A stretch of 64,000 bases of DNA. Source: Dermacentor variabilis (taxonomy: Eukaryota; Arthropoda; Arachnida; Ixodida; Ixodidae). Under the pieces are notes generated by a model that saw only the letters and a program-made list of their open reading frames with translations, had not been told where the DNA came from and searched no databases. The position numbers were made by a program, and so were the translations under genes. Positions 1 to 10,381 of this stretch are shown here, one piece after another; position 1 is the stretch's first letter; the number at the start of each line of letters is the position of its first letter. The stretch covers positions 18,327,631-18,391,630 of the forward strand of contig NC_134569.1 of NCBI RefSeq assembly GCF_050947875.1. Direction: 5' to 3'.

Positions 1-2505
1 CCAAACAACACGCGCCGTACAGCGGCCTGCCTAACGCGAAGCTCGATCGTGACTTCGACGTGGAGGAGGTACGTGCAGCCCTGCATGACCTCAACAGCCG
101 GTTGGCAGCCGGCCCGGACCTCGTCACGAACAAGGCGCTCAAGAACCTCGATGACGGCTCAATTGAAAAGCTCGCAAAATACTACAACAGGTGCTGGAGA
201 ACGGGCGCGCTGCCAAAGCTGTGGAAGACAGCCAAGACCATCCTGATCCCCAAGCCGGGGAAGCCGCCGGACACGGATAACCTCCGGCCCATCTCGCTCA
301 AGTCCTGCGTGGGGGGCAAGGTGCTGGAGCACGTCCTGCTCAACAGGTGGCAAGACTACCTGGAACGAAAAGGGCTGTACCCGGCCACTTTGATCGGCTT
401 CAGACAGCACCTCAGCACGCAGGACGCGTTGCTGCAGCTCAAACACCAAATCATCGATGATGACGGCAGCGCCTGCGACAACAAAGCAATCCTAGGGCTC
501 GACCTGCAGAGCGCCTTTGATAAGGTGAAACACTCGGCGATTCTGTCCCAAGTCTCCAAGCTCAACACGGGAGAAAGATCCTACAACTACATCAAGGACT
601 TCCTCACGGACAGGACCGTCGAGCTACGAGCAGGCGACCTACAGACGCAAGAGAAGAAGCTCGGGAGCACCGGCACACCGCAGGGATCGGTCATTTCGCC
701 GATGCTGTTCAACCTGGTAATGATCGGAGTGGCCGAAAAGCTCGGGCCCATCGAAGACGTCAGGCACACCATCTACGCGGACGATACCACGATATGGGTG
801 ACCGGTGGCAGCGACGCCCACATCGAGGGCGCGCTGCAAGCCGCCGTCGACGCAATAGAAGACCAGCTGGAAGGCACCAGACTGAGATGTTCGCCGAGCA
901 AATCGGAGCTTTTCATACTCCCACCTACCAAAAACAGCAGAGGCAAGACCAGACAACGCGAAAACGAAAAAATCAGAATCGTCACCAAATCCGGCAACGT
1001 GATCCCCGAGGTCGGCAAAATTAGGATCCTAAGCATGGTCACTGAAAAGCACGGAAGAAACAGCGAAACCATCACCCGTCTCAAGGCAAAAGCAGCAAAT
1101 GCGATTCGACTCCTCAAACGAGTCACTTCCCGAAAGGCTGGCATGAGAGAGGAGAGCCTAATTAGGCTCGTCCAATCCTTCGTCATCAGCCACGTCGCAT
1201 ACGTTGCAGCCTACCACAGATGGCTGCAACACGAACGAAACAAAATCAACGTGCTCATCAGAAGAGCGTACAAGACGGCGCTGAGCCTGTTCGAGTCCAC
1301 AAGCACGACCCGCTTGTTACAACTCGGGCTACACAATACGCTCGAAGAAATAGCCGAAGCGCAACAGACCTCTCAACTGGAGCAGCTGTCCATGACCAAA
1401 GCCGGGAGGAAGATACTGGACAATCTGGGAATTAGACGCTTGAACGAGGTGGAGATGAAGCTCCCCGTCCTCGAAGAGGTCCGACGCCAGACCAGAATCG
1501 ACCCCATACCGAAGAACATGAATCCCAAGTTCAACAAGGGAAGAAGAGCGGCGAGGGCCAAGGCTCTCATCGACCAGCATGCCAACGACGAACACGCGCG
1601 GTACGTGGACGCGGCCGAATACCAACGGAACGCCTTTGAAGCGGTCGTCATAGAGGCATCAACCGGTGCTACGAGGATAGCAGCAAGCGTGAGAAGTGCC
1701 GGAGCGGAACAAGCGGAGGAGGTAGCCATCGCCCTGGCCATCGCCGACACAGACTGCCACACGGTGCTGAGTGACTCAAGACAGGCAGTGCGAAACTTCG
1801 CCAAAGGGCAAATCTGCAGGGAGGCTGAGCGCGTACTGCGAGCGGTAAAACTAGAAGAACGAAAAGTACGACTCAATTGGTTCCCGGCGCACGCGGGCGA
1901 CGCATCGGAACGCAATGAGACCCATAAGGAGACAGCACACGCAGCGACGTGAGCGCTAACCAACCGCGCCCTGGCGACAGACCGTCCGACGCGGTTCGGA
2001 ACCAAGGACGGCATGACGGATTACAATGAAATCACGAAGGCCTACCGCCTGGCTCGTAGGACTCTCCCACCCCCGCACCCGAGACTGAGTCGAGCGGAGG
2101 CGGTAGTACTGAGACAGCTCCAGACCGAATCGCTACCGAGCCCGAAACTGATGAATCGCATGTACCCCGAGACATATCCGACAGATATGTGCAGAGTCTG
2201 CCGGAGGGAGACCGCAGACTACACGCACATCTTGTGGGACTGCATTATATATCCAGAAGACGCTAAATCAAGAACACTCCCACCGCGGCTCGAGGCAGCC
2301 GCGAAGAGCTACGACCGAGACGATCAGCTCTGGGCCGTCCAGCAGGTCCTCGAGGCGCTCGAAAGGCACGGACCCAGCGAGCCGGCAACGGCGAGCGGAG
2401 ACCCGCGCCGAGTAACGGCAACTTTGAGGATGACGTAGGCCCTCGTCGGGGCGCGCGAGCGCCCAACTGCAGGCATAAATAAAGTTTCTCCAATCCAATC
2501 CAATC
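1..2505 (+). mobile_element. I-like LINE, 5' end outside the window
   Basis: A non-LTR retrotransposon that enters from beyond position 1. The open frame already runs at base 3. It carries reverse transcriptase, an RNase H-like segment and a C-terminal zinc knuckle, the layout of I-group LINEs. The short 3' end is GC-rich (GCGCGAGCGCCCAACTGCAG), then ATAAATAAAG and the tail repeat CCAATCCAATCC at about 2493-2505. The same 3' end reappears, inverted on itself, inside the RTE element at 8421-8510, so the family was active locally. Superfamily is from domain order; the exact clade is not settled. Confidence 0.85.
3..2438 (+). pseudogene. I-like LINE ORF2 (RT, RNase H, zinc knuckle) with one nonsense codon
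   Basis: Pol-like protein of the LINE, read in a single frame from base 3 to 2438 except for one in-frame TGA at 1950-1952. The RT domain shows GLDLQSAFDKVKHSAIL (about 500-545), GTPQGSVISPMLFNL (about 670-715) and the catalytic YADDTTIWV (about 775-800). An RNase H-like stretch with HTVLSDSRQAVRNF and LNWFPAHAGD follows (about 1630-1930). After the stop the frame continues ALTNRALATD and ends with a CRVCRRETADYTHILWDC knuckle (about 2190-2245). The stop context ACG TGA GCG fits a CGA (Arg) codon changed by CpG deamination. The element is dead but young-looking. The first methionine-like codon is irrelevant because the frame is open at the window edge. Confidence 0.85.
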
Positions 2506-2540
2506 TCTCTCTCTGGCTACTCACTTTGCGTGAATTAGCT

Positions 2541-2758
2541 GCAATGACACTACTCCTGTTGTTGGTGGTGATTTCAATATGGATGTGTCGGTACCGAATA
2601 GGGAGCGATTTACGCATTCCGTGTTGCAGTTGGGCCGGATCCCTTGCGATCTGGCCCAACTGACCACCCAGTGGCGTACGTGCATCGATTTGACATTATC
2701 AAAGAATGTGATTGCAGTTGCAAGTGAAATAATGACCACCAATCAAAACGATAAATGA
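2541..2758 (+). pseudogene. Endonuclease-domain scrap, Helentron-like
   Basis: A 70-codon open stretch reading PVVGGDFNMDVSVPNRERF, then LTTQWRTCIDLTLSKNV, then stop at 2756-2758. The GGDFN...D and TTxxxTCIDL..S motifs are typical of AP-type endonuclease domains carried by Helentron-type Helitrons and some LINEs. The N-terminal part and the final catalytic SDH motif are missing: the frame reads NQNDK instead. It lies just past the I-like LINE tail and its end is duplicated (see the 2734 repeat). Family assignment is inference from the motifs. Confidence 0.45.
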
Positions 2759-2825
2759 GTGTGCATACCTTTCGTTGTGGTGACCACCCATCAAGACAAT
2801 AAATGAGTTCGTACCTTTGTTCAAA
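2734..2825 (+). repeat. Two-unit degenerate tandem repeat, 48-base period
   Basis: Units start at 2734 and 2782. Shared core: GACCACC-ATCAA-AC-ATAAATGAGT, then TACCTTT about 30 bases in. The first unit overlaps the end of the endonuclease scrap, so the duplication probably belongs to the 3' end of that element. Confidence 0.6.
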
Positions 2826-2904
2826 ATTATGTGTCACTTCCATGTCGTGTCCTAAACAGCTTCGATAGTCAACCACCTTCACAGAGTGGAATGGCTTATG
2901 ATTT

Positions 2905-3425
2905 TTACTCTTAATGTGCTTCACTGCAATACATCACGTAAGCTCAGTTCACTGCAAACACTACTATGTTACAGCGAAGCTGACTTTTGGGAGTCAGCAT
3001 TACGAAATGCTCGATTTGTCACGTGCTTTCTGCACTTCGAAGTCGTCGGAAAAGGTGACAAAGATGGAGTTAGTGCCATTGCTGTCAATGGCAAATTCTT
3101 TCAATGAAAAACACAGCACCGGACAACAGGAAGCTTCGTAGCAACCGTCTAAGCAGGCGGGCCTATCTTAGCCACAGTTGTAACTAAGACTGCCATCAGA
3201 TCGGCTTGCAAGAGTACTTGTTCAAGGCTGTGAGACAATCAAAATGACAGCAGCAGTGGCTTCATTTAATGCCGTTTTGGGCCTGCAGTCAATGCAAAAA
3301 GTCTGAAAAATCAGACGGTGAAGGTTTTCAGACGTTATACGTTGGCTCTATGGGGTACGTGACATTGCCGCGAAGGCGTCCGAATTATCGGGCATGTCCA
3401 AAAAATCAATCGTAGAATGCATTTT
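2905..3425 (+). mobile_element. Degraded copy of a TA-flanked pogo-like family (family P)
   Basis: The sequence matches, with many substitutions, the inner elements at 19872-20637 and 57802-58516, and the inverted copies at 31442-32219 and 55205-55740. Shared landmarks are GCTGACTTT-GGGA--CAGCATTA, TTCTTTCAATGAAAAACACA, ATTAATGC-GTTT-GGCCTGC and GGCTCTATGGGGTA, ending in CCGAATTATCGGGCATGTCC. The left terminal repeat is not recognisable. No coding capacity. Family membership is by internal similarity read by eye. Confidence 0.65.
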
Positions 3426-3554
3426 GATAACAAATATGTCAAACACTCAGTAGGAGCAACTTGAAATCACACATTCTGAAGCGCATGCGCATTCTGGCAT
3501 GGCTTGGCTTGGCTAGCTTGCACAGGGCAATCACATTTGATCCCGTTCATCCTG

Positions 3555-4427
3555 TAGTTGCACGTTAACGACGGTGCCAAGTGCATTTTAACAAGGTGGA
3601 ATAGTCCACGCACTACATATCGTCACAGGATACACTCGCCTATGTGCCCTCTCCCCCTAGCGTGCATGCCTCCTCATCTGCCCTTGCCATGGTTGCACAT
3701 AGCTGTCCATACACAGGGCACGTGCCGTATCTTGGAGGTAATCTGCAACAAGTGCGAGCTGAGATGGTTAGTGTCTTGGTGCACATTGTGTTCTTGCGCA
3801 TATAGTGTTGGCAGTTGCATAATTCCAAGTTTCCCAGGCACAGTGCAAAGCCCTCACTCATGTTATGACAGGAAGTGTTCATGATCATCAAGCAAGATCA
3901 TGTTTGCTTGAGCTGATACTGGTAATGATAAAACATGATGCTGGTAAAACGACAAACCTTACTTCATGTAGTTGTCTCTTTGCTATCACCATCAATTCTT
4001 TGCCTTACTGTCGAAACTGCAACTTTCTTTTTCTGAGGCCAAATATTTGGATCTTCCACACCCTTTTTAATTTTTGACCCCGAACTGATAACAGCTGCAG
4101 GCACTAAGTGTGGTTAGCCATGGCGTCCAAAATTTATTGCACTGCAAAACTCAACACACACAAATCCTGCACGCTGTGAGCCACAATGCATTGCTCCCGA
4201 CGCAATCTGCACTGCATGCACTGGCACTCATAACCACGCTGTTATGGCTCGACGTCCTTGAAATATATTTATAGGTGCTTATTGACAAGATACTATCTAC
4301 CAGGAATGTTCTAGGAATTTGTAAAATTATTTTTACTGCTGACACTTGAAAACATCTAGTTAATGAATTTCACAATTCCCATAGTTTGTTTCTGCAAGTA
4401 CAACTTTGTTGTATCGAGATTTGGAAG
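3555..4427 (-). mobile_element. Inverted copy of Tigger-like family T
   Basis: Reads, on the minus strand, as the first two thirds of the element at 27099-28376. Shared landmarks include AGATAGTATCTTGT, CATAACAGCGTGGTTATGAG, GTAGTTGTCTCTTTGCTAT and ACACATTGTGTTC in the same order. The terminal repeat at about 4405-4427 is still visible as CAAATCTCGATACAACAAAG. The other end, near 3540-3560, is not clear. It fills the stretch that otherwise shows only short random open frames. Confidence 0.65.
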
Positions 4428-4924
4428 TATAACAAATGAGTTTGACTTGCACACTCACCAGGAGTGGCTTGCACAAAGCATTTTACACACATTACCAATG
4501 ATTAAAAACTTAAGATTTGTGCAAGTGACACTGAGCTGCCACAGACAATGTTGGCAATGGACAAAGCTCTGCACAAGTGTCTATGCTATGCCACTTGACA
4601 ACTCATCACCTCTTTCACAAAGCTTTTTAACAGCAGGTAAATTTGCCTATAGGCAGAAAGCATCATGCAAGCTGCCCTAGAAAAATGTTATGAACCACAA
4701 GGGCTACAAAGGTACATTGTTGCCCGAGGTTGTGTGTGGAATTAAGGGGTGCACTGCAGTAGGAACATAACGAGGTGTACATTACGATTATCGTTTCACA
4801 GGTGAATGCCTCACCTGCAAAAAAAAGTTCCTTTTATTTCAATTTCTTTTTTACAGTGTAAGCTGTTATAGGCTCTACCTAATAGCCATTTCGGTAGGCA
4901 ATGTTGTTCGCCACCGGTGTCCAT
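4428..4924. other. Unassigned AT-rich stretch
   Basis: I see no exon, repeat boundary or conserved motif here. One 105-codon open frame at 4363-4680 has no recognisable domain and is probably chance. Confidence 0.5.
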
Positions 4925-5035
4925 CGCTGCCATCGCCAAGAATGAGAAAAACATACCCAGTGACTGCCGGGATCGAACCCAGGCCTTCTGCGCAGGGATC
5001 AGCTACTCTACCACTGCAGCACGCCAGCGCTTGCT
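4925..5035 (-). mobile_element. tRNA-derived SINE fragment
   Basis: On the minus strand the head reads like a tRNA promoter region: an A-box-like TGCAGTGGTAGAGTAGCTG and a B-box-like GGGTTCGATCCCGGCAG, followed by CACTGGG. It closely resembles the head of the plus-strand SINE at 47590. No tRNA acceptor stem could be folded by eye, so it is a SINE rather than a tRNA gene. Confidence 0.65.
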
Positions 5036-5117
5036 AGCTACTGCGGAAACATGCCCTATACAGGCGTCAAGGAATCACAAGATGAGATGCATGCCGTGTA
5101 GCATTGATACATGCTCA

Positions 5118-5350
5118 CTTTGCATTGCAGTTGCATATTATTGCACAAGGTTGTACTCCATGTACCAGTTGCATTGTATCGCACCACTTGTCATGTGATG
5201 TAAGTTGCACGCCACATAGGTCAATACTGTACGTGTAAACTTTGCATTGCAGTTGCATTGTATAGCACCACTTGTCATGTGATGTAAGCTGCACGCCGCG
5301 TAGGTCAATACGCGCAAACTTTGCATTGCAGTTGCATTGTACTCCACCAG
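5118..5350 (+). repeat. Minisatellite, about 79-base unit
   Basis: Units beginning CTTTGCATTGCAGTTGCAT start at 5118, 5240 and 5319. The second unit is complete, the first carries a roughly 43-base internal insertion and the third is partial. Shared inner words: GCACCACTTGTCATGTGATG and TAGGTCAATAC. Confidence 0.8.
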
Positions 5351-5453
5351 GTGTCACAACACGTAAAAGTGCATCATATCGTGCCACGTATAAAAGGATG
5401 TGACACGTGCGCCGCATGGTCTCGATGCCTGTGTTTATTCTTCGGTATACGTT

Positions 5454-5687
5454 ATGGCACCTCCTTGCAAGGTACAACACACTGCTGAAGGAGTGAATTA
5501 TAGAGCTACGTGCATGGCTCCAAACAGGCACTGTCGGGCTAGGCAGACAGAGAGCAGAGAGGTGCAGAGAGCAGCACAAGCAGCAGCTCGCTGTCAACGC
5601 CAGGCAGACAGTTCAGTTCGTTCCCGCAAAAACAACTGTACAGTGTGTGTACGAAGACCTCAGCATGTTGTGTCTGATACACACTGA
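5454..5687 (+). CDS. Repeat-borne hypothetical ORF, family also at 46627-47103
   Basis: Begins MAPPCKVQHTAEGVNYRAT and contains RAAQAAARCQRQADSSVRS. A related frame on the minus strand at 46627-47103 has VVPPRKVRTTAEEANRRAT and RAGQAAARCRRWADSADCS, so two copies of the same protein-coding repeat lie 41 kb apart in opposite directions. The conserved part is short, basic and Ala/Arg-rich. I do not recognise the family. A transposon-borne protein is the likeliest source because both copies are in repeat-rich intron. The start at 5454 is chosen because conservation begins there. A longer frame opens at 5400. Confidence 0.35.
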   Translation: MAPPCKVQHTAEGVNYRATCMAPNRHCRARQTESREVQRAAQAAARCQRQADSSVRSRKNNCTVCVRRPQHVVSDTH

Positions 5688-5689
5688 AG

Positions 5690-6169
5690 CTTTTCGTGCA
5701 CCAAGTCTTGTTTGAACTTTGTATTTATAAACAACAAAGAACCCGCAGTGCCCCATTGCATGTTCTTTGTTACCTACTTTTTGAACCATAAAGCACACCC
5801 GAGTGTGTTTCAGTAAACGTTGTGCAAGTTTATACCCTACTTTTTGTATAATAAGTAAATCAGTACTTGCAGTTACCGTCTCAAGCAGTTTAAGACGGCC
5901 TCCTATAGAGCTGCTCCTCAGTTTACAGTGTGAATGTGCTGCATATGCCGTGCAGGTTTGTGACTTTTTTAGATAATAAAGCTTGTGAACTTTTTTGCTA
6001 AATATAGCATGACAATGTTCTTCACTGATAAGTCAGCAGGATATCTACAATGAACATGTAATGTATGTAAAAAAATTGCTTTCTTCTAATGCGAAGCATT
6101 CTTTGCCTCATTCATGGCACTTTGCCGATGGTATATTCTTGTCCCTCCTCATTTTCGGACTCTTCAATA
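5690..6169. other. Unassigned AT-rich stretch
   Basis: No exon or repeat boundary found. Several AATAAA-like words occur (about 5790, 5850 and 5977), but there is no gene upstream that they could terminate. Confidence 0.45.
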
Positions 6170-6255
6170 AAAAAATGCGTGGCTGATGGCGGAATCGAAC
6201 TTCTGACTTCGGCAACAGCAGCTCAATGCTCTAATCATTAGGTCACGATCAAACA
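6170..6255 (-). mobile_element. tRNA-derived SINE head
   Basis: Minus strand: GTGACCTAATGATTAGAGCA (A box region) and AAGTTCGATTCCGCC (B box), followed by CACGCATTTTTTTATT. Spacing is that of a tRNA gene, but the ends do not pair into an acceptor stem. It differs in sequence from the SINE at 4925. Confidence 0.55.
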
Positions 6256-6925
6256 CATTTTTCTTGTGCAAAAACCAACTAGCTCTGTGAGATATTTGGG
6301 ACAAGCGTCACGTGAAAGTTTTTCTCATTCTTCTCTCGTGACAGCTAGTGCTTTGAGATGTCATGTTAGACTCCACTATCTTTGGGATCAGCCCGCATTC
6401 CAGAGTCCTTTCCTGATAGCAGTAAATACTATGGAGATGCTGCTGTGCAACATCTTGCTGGCCAACTTCATAATTGGCCCAGAAAAGACAGATTTTTTGA
6501 TTTCTTTACCAAAGTACAAATTCCATTGTCACTTTAACATAGGCCACATGACATAGACACGTATATTATACAACACTTAGTCACAGATGACATTTTAACT
6601 CGTGTTTCTCGCACTTATGTCCATCGACTACCTATGTAAAACCCACCAATCGGCATGTCGTAAACTCGTGATGAATAGCCACAGTAAAAATCATGTCGTC
6701 ACCATCATGTGATCGTTTTCAACATCTGGCTGTTGTCACACATGCTCACATCACACACATAACTGCTCACCTTAGACAAACACGAAGCACCTGGTATAAC
6801 GCTTAGCAGAACCACAAACGATGCTGGATACCTGCCAGCTACCTTCAAAATGCTTCCATGACATCAATTCCTACAGTGTGCGGGGATCTGCTCTTCTTTT
6901 CTTTCTTTCTTCTTTTTTTTTTTTT
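6256..6925. other. Unassigned stretch
   Basis: No exon, terminal repeat or known element seen. A T-rich run sits at 6897-6926, just before the repeat that starts there. Confidence 0.45.
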
Positions 6926-7485
6926 TACAGTGCACCACTAAGGCATCCAATCCATGCGACGAGCGTCAGCACCGTACCTCGTAACCAAACAAATGAGCAC
7001 AGCGAAGATGAGAGCAAACGCGACAAACATGAAAAGACAGCAAGATCATAGTCAGCACGAGGAGGGAAGTGGAGGAGGAGGGTGCAGCGGAACCATGATG
7101 CAGAGAGCAGAGGAAGAGGGTACGGTGAAAACGTGAGAAGAAAAAGTGTAGCACAGTGCAAGATGGGCTATGGCGACGATAGCTACGGGATGGTGCCAGA
7201 GTAGCGCGTGTCGTTAGGGTGCCTCAATGCACTTACTCACCTCCACTTCGTTTGCGGGGCATGCACATCGAGGCATTCAATGCGTCATTTGTTCACCAAA
7301 GCACTGCATGAGCAGAGGTCTGTCTGTGGCAGCTGCTGTGAATCGTACCCAAGCGTCAGCCATGCGCTGCCTCCCGCGATCTCCCCATTAGTGAGGCAGT
7401 CATGTCACACTTTGCTCCATTTGGAACGTGCCGCACGAGACAGATTATCCTAGCCAGCCAATATATTGCGAGATGAAAACAAGTA
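6926..7485 (+). repeat. Repeat R copy I, left part; continues at 12323-12385
   Basis: Shares with 32925-33880 the words CCGTACCTCGTAAC, GATGGTGCCAGAGTAGCGCG, CTCCCGCGATCTCCC, TTAG-GAGGCAGTC and CATGAGACAGATT in the same order. The right part continues after the Tigger-like insertion at 12323 (GAGCTGCACACAAATTTTGC), as it does at 34985 in copy II. R therefore pre-dates the insertion. The nature of R itself is unknown. Its open frames are low-complexity Glu/Lys-rich and are not evidence of a gene. Confidence 0.65.
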
Positions 7486-8420
7486 CAGTCAAACCTCGGT
7501 ATATAGAACACGGATGTATATTCAATGCTTTCTATATCGCATGGAAAAATCGCACGCATTTTTAATTTTTATTTCGAACGGGGTTGGACGTAAAATGAAT
7601 ATATCAAGCTCTGCCATGCCAGACCACGTGCACTCTGTGGACAGGCAGTGAGCTTTCCATCATCATCATCATCAGCCTGGTTACGCCCACTGCAGGGCAA
7701 AGGCCTCTCCCATACTTCTCCAACAACCACGGGTCATGTACTAATTGTGGCCTTGTTGTCCCTGCAAACTTCTTAATCTCATCCGCCCACCTAACTTTCT
7801 GCCGCCCTCTGCTACGCTTCCCTTCCCTTAGAATCCATTCCGTAACTCTTAATGACTATCGGTTATCTTCCCTCCTCATTACGTGTCCTGCCCATGCCCA
7901 TTTCTTTTTCTTGATTTCAACTAAGATATCAATAACTCGCGTTTGTTCCCTCACCCAATCTGCTCTTTTCTTATCCCTTAACGTTACACCCACCATTCTT
8001 CTTTCCATAGCTCGTTGCGTCGTCCTCAATTTAAGTAGAACCCTTTTCGTAAGCCTCCAGGTTTCTGCCCCGTACGTGAGTACTGGTAACACACAGCTGT
8101 TATAAACTTTTTCTTGAGGGATAATGACAACCTGCTGTTCATGATCTGAGAATGCCTGCCAAACGCACCCCAGCCCATTCTTATTCTTCTAATTATTTCA
8201 GTCTCATGATCCGGATCCGCAGTCACTACCTGTCCTAAGTAGATGTATTCCCTTACCAGTTCCAGTGCCTCACTACCTATAGTAAACTGCTGTTCTCTTC
8301 CGAGACTGTTAAACATTACTTTAGTTTTCTGCAGATTAATTTTTAGACCCAGCCTTCGGCTTTGCCTCTCCAGGTCAGTGAGCATGCATTGCAGTATCAT
8401 CAGCGAATCGCAAGTTACTA

Positions 8421-8510
8421 ATTGGATTGGATTGGAGGCAACTGTATTTATGCCTGCAGTTGGGCGCTCGCGCGCCCAACTGCAGGCATAAATGGTCTCT
8501 GAATACCTGC
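8421..8510 (-). mobile_element. I-like LINE 3' tail fragment, inverted on itself
   Basis: On the minus strand this reads as the last bases of the LINE ending at 2505 (GAGCGCCCAACTGCAGGCAT, ATAAATACAG, CCAATCCAATCC). The same tail end is also present in the opposite direction directly beside it, making a 48-base near-palindrome at 8446-8493. It is followed by a duplicated GGTCTCTGAATACCT (8494-8508 and about 8521-8535), probably from the RTE target. The insertion removed the RT residues before FADD. Confidence 0.75.
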
Positions 8511-9884
8511 AGGCAAAATTGGTCTCTGAATACCTCCTGTAAAGGCGCTGTGAATAGCATTGGAGAGATCGTATCTCCCTGCCTAACGCCTTTCTTTATT
8601 TGGATTTTGTTGCTATCTTTATGGAGGACTACAATGGCTATGGAGCCGCTATAAATATCTTTCAGTATTTTTACATACGGCTCGTCTGCACCCCGATTCC
8701 GTAATGCCTCCATGACTGCTGAGGTTTTGACTGAATCAAACGCTTTCTCGTAATCAATGAAAGCTATATATAAAGGCTGGTTATATTCCGCACATTTTTC
8801 TATCACCTGATTGATAGTGTGAATATGGTCTATTGTTGAGTAGCCTTTACGGAATCCTGCCCGGTCCTTTGGTTGACGGAAGTCTAAGGTGTTCCTGATT
8901 CTATTTGCAATTACCTTAGTAAACACTTTGTAGGCAACGGACAGTAAGTTGACCGGTCTATAATTTTTCAAGTCTTTGGCGTCCCCTTTCTTGTGGATTA
9001 GGGTTATGTTAGCGTTTTTCCAAGATTCCGGTACGCTCGAAGTCATGAGGCATTGCGTATACAGGGTGGCCAGTTTTTCTAGAACAATTTGCCCACCATC
9101 CTTCGACAAATCTGCTGTTACCTGATCTTCCCCAGCTGCCTTCTCCCTTTGCATAGCTCCCAGGGCTTTCTTTATTTCTTCCAGCATTACTTGTGCGATT
9201 TCAAATTCCTCTAGACTATTCTTTCTTCCATTATCGTCGTGGGTGCCACTGGTACTGTATAACTCTCTGACTCCACAGCCACTTGAACTATCTCATCCAT
9301 ATTAGTAATGATATTGCCGGCTTTGTCTTTTTTTAATGCATACGTTTGATTATTGCCAATTCCTAGTTTCTTCACTGCTTTTAGGCTTCCTCCGTTCCAG
9401 AGAGCATGTTCAATTCTATCCATATTATACTTTCTTATGTCAGCTGTCTTACGCTTGTTGATTAACTTGGAAAGTTCTGCCAGTTCTATTCTAGTTGTAG
9501 GGTTACAGGCTTTCATACATTGGCGTTTCTTGATCAGATCTTTCGTCTCCTGTGATAGCTTACTGGTAACCTGTCTAACAGAGTTACCACCGACTTTTAT
9601 TGCACACTCCTTAATGATGCCCACAAGATTGCCGTTCATTGCCTCAACACTAAGGTCCTCTTCCCGAGTTAAAGCCGAATACAGTAGAACCCCGCTGTTA
9701 CGTTCCTCACTGCTGCGTTTTCCCGGCTGCTACGTCGTTTTCATCCGGTCCCGGCATAGCTTCCATAGGATCCAATGTATAAGGAACCCCGCTGTTACGT
9801 CGTAGCTGTGAAAACGTTCCCGCATGATACGTCGCAACTTAGCCCCCCGAACCCGCCTGGGCTAAAGTAGGCAACGCGCTCCAA

Positions 9885-10048
9885 CCGCCATTTTGGCTTT
9901 TGACGAGTTTTGGCCGGGCTTGGCTATAGAACTGGCTGCAAGAAGCCGCACGCCAGTTCGAGAGGCCGCCATCGAATTGGCGTGCGGCTTCTTGCAGCCA
10001 GCTCCATAGCCAAGCCCGGCCAAAACTCGCCAAAAGCCAAAATGGCGG
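9885..10048. repeat. Long hairpin: 77-base arms, 10-base loop
   Basis: Left arm 9885-9961 and right arm 9972-10048 are inverted copies differing at about four positions. All are transitions (for example GACG against GGCG and CCAGTTC against CCAATTC). The loop is GAGGCCGCCA. The arms contain GGCCGGGCTTGGCTAT and CTGCAAGAAGCCGCACGCCA. GC content is well above the flanking DNA. Confidence 0.92.
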
Positions 10049-10075
10049 TCACATACGACGACTACGTCGCCGTGG

Positions 10076-10381
10076 ATGTTGTTGTCGGGACGTCAGAGTG
10101 TCAGAGCATCGCCGAGATCGTTGGGATCTCGGTCGCGAGTGAAGTCGCAGACTGCGATGCACGAGCCGCATGATGCCGGGGAGTTGCCAAATCGTAGCTT
10201 TCGAAAAGCCGTTGCGGCTCTGGACCTCCTCCGCAGGTACGTCGCACCTCACAGCGACGCTGACAGCAATGCGGCCTTCCAGGCTATTGAGAAACGTGTG
10301 GTGATTTCTAGCGAGCGAAAGAAACGGCAAGCCACAATTCTGGACTTTTTTTTAGGTCCTAAGCGCACTCTGTGGAAATAA
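10076..10381 (+). pseudogene. Tigger-type transposase C-terminal segment in T2
   Basis: The last about 60 codons read SFRKAVAALDLLRRYVAPHS, then NAAFQAIEKRVV, then KKRQATILDFFLGPKR and stop. A helix-rich region ending in Q-x-T-I-x-D-F-F is the normal C-terminus of Tigger/pogo transposases, and this closely fits. The catalytic DDE core and DNA-binding domain are absent. The first 40 codons of the open frame are probably not authentic. Confidence 0.6.

Noticed and set aside
4925..5035. tRNA gene on the minus strand
   Set aside because: A and B boxes are good, but no acceptor stem pairs and the same head recurs at 47590, so it is a SINE.
6170..6255. tRNA gene on the minus strand
   Set aside because: tRNA-like promoter boxes only; the ends do not pair and a T-rich tail follows.
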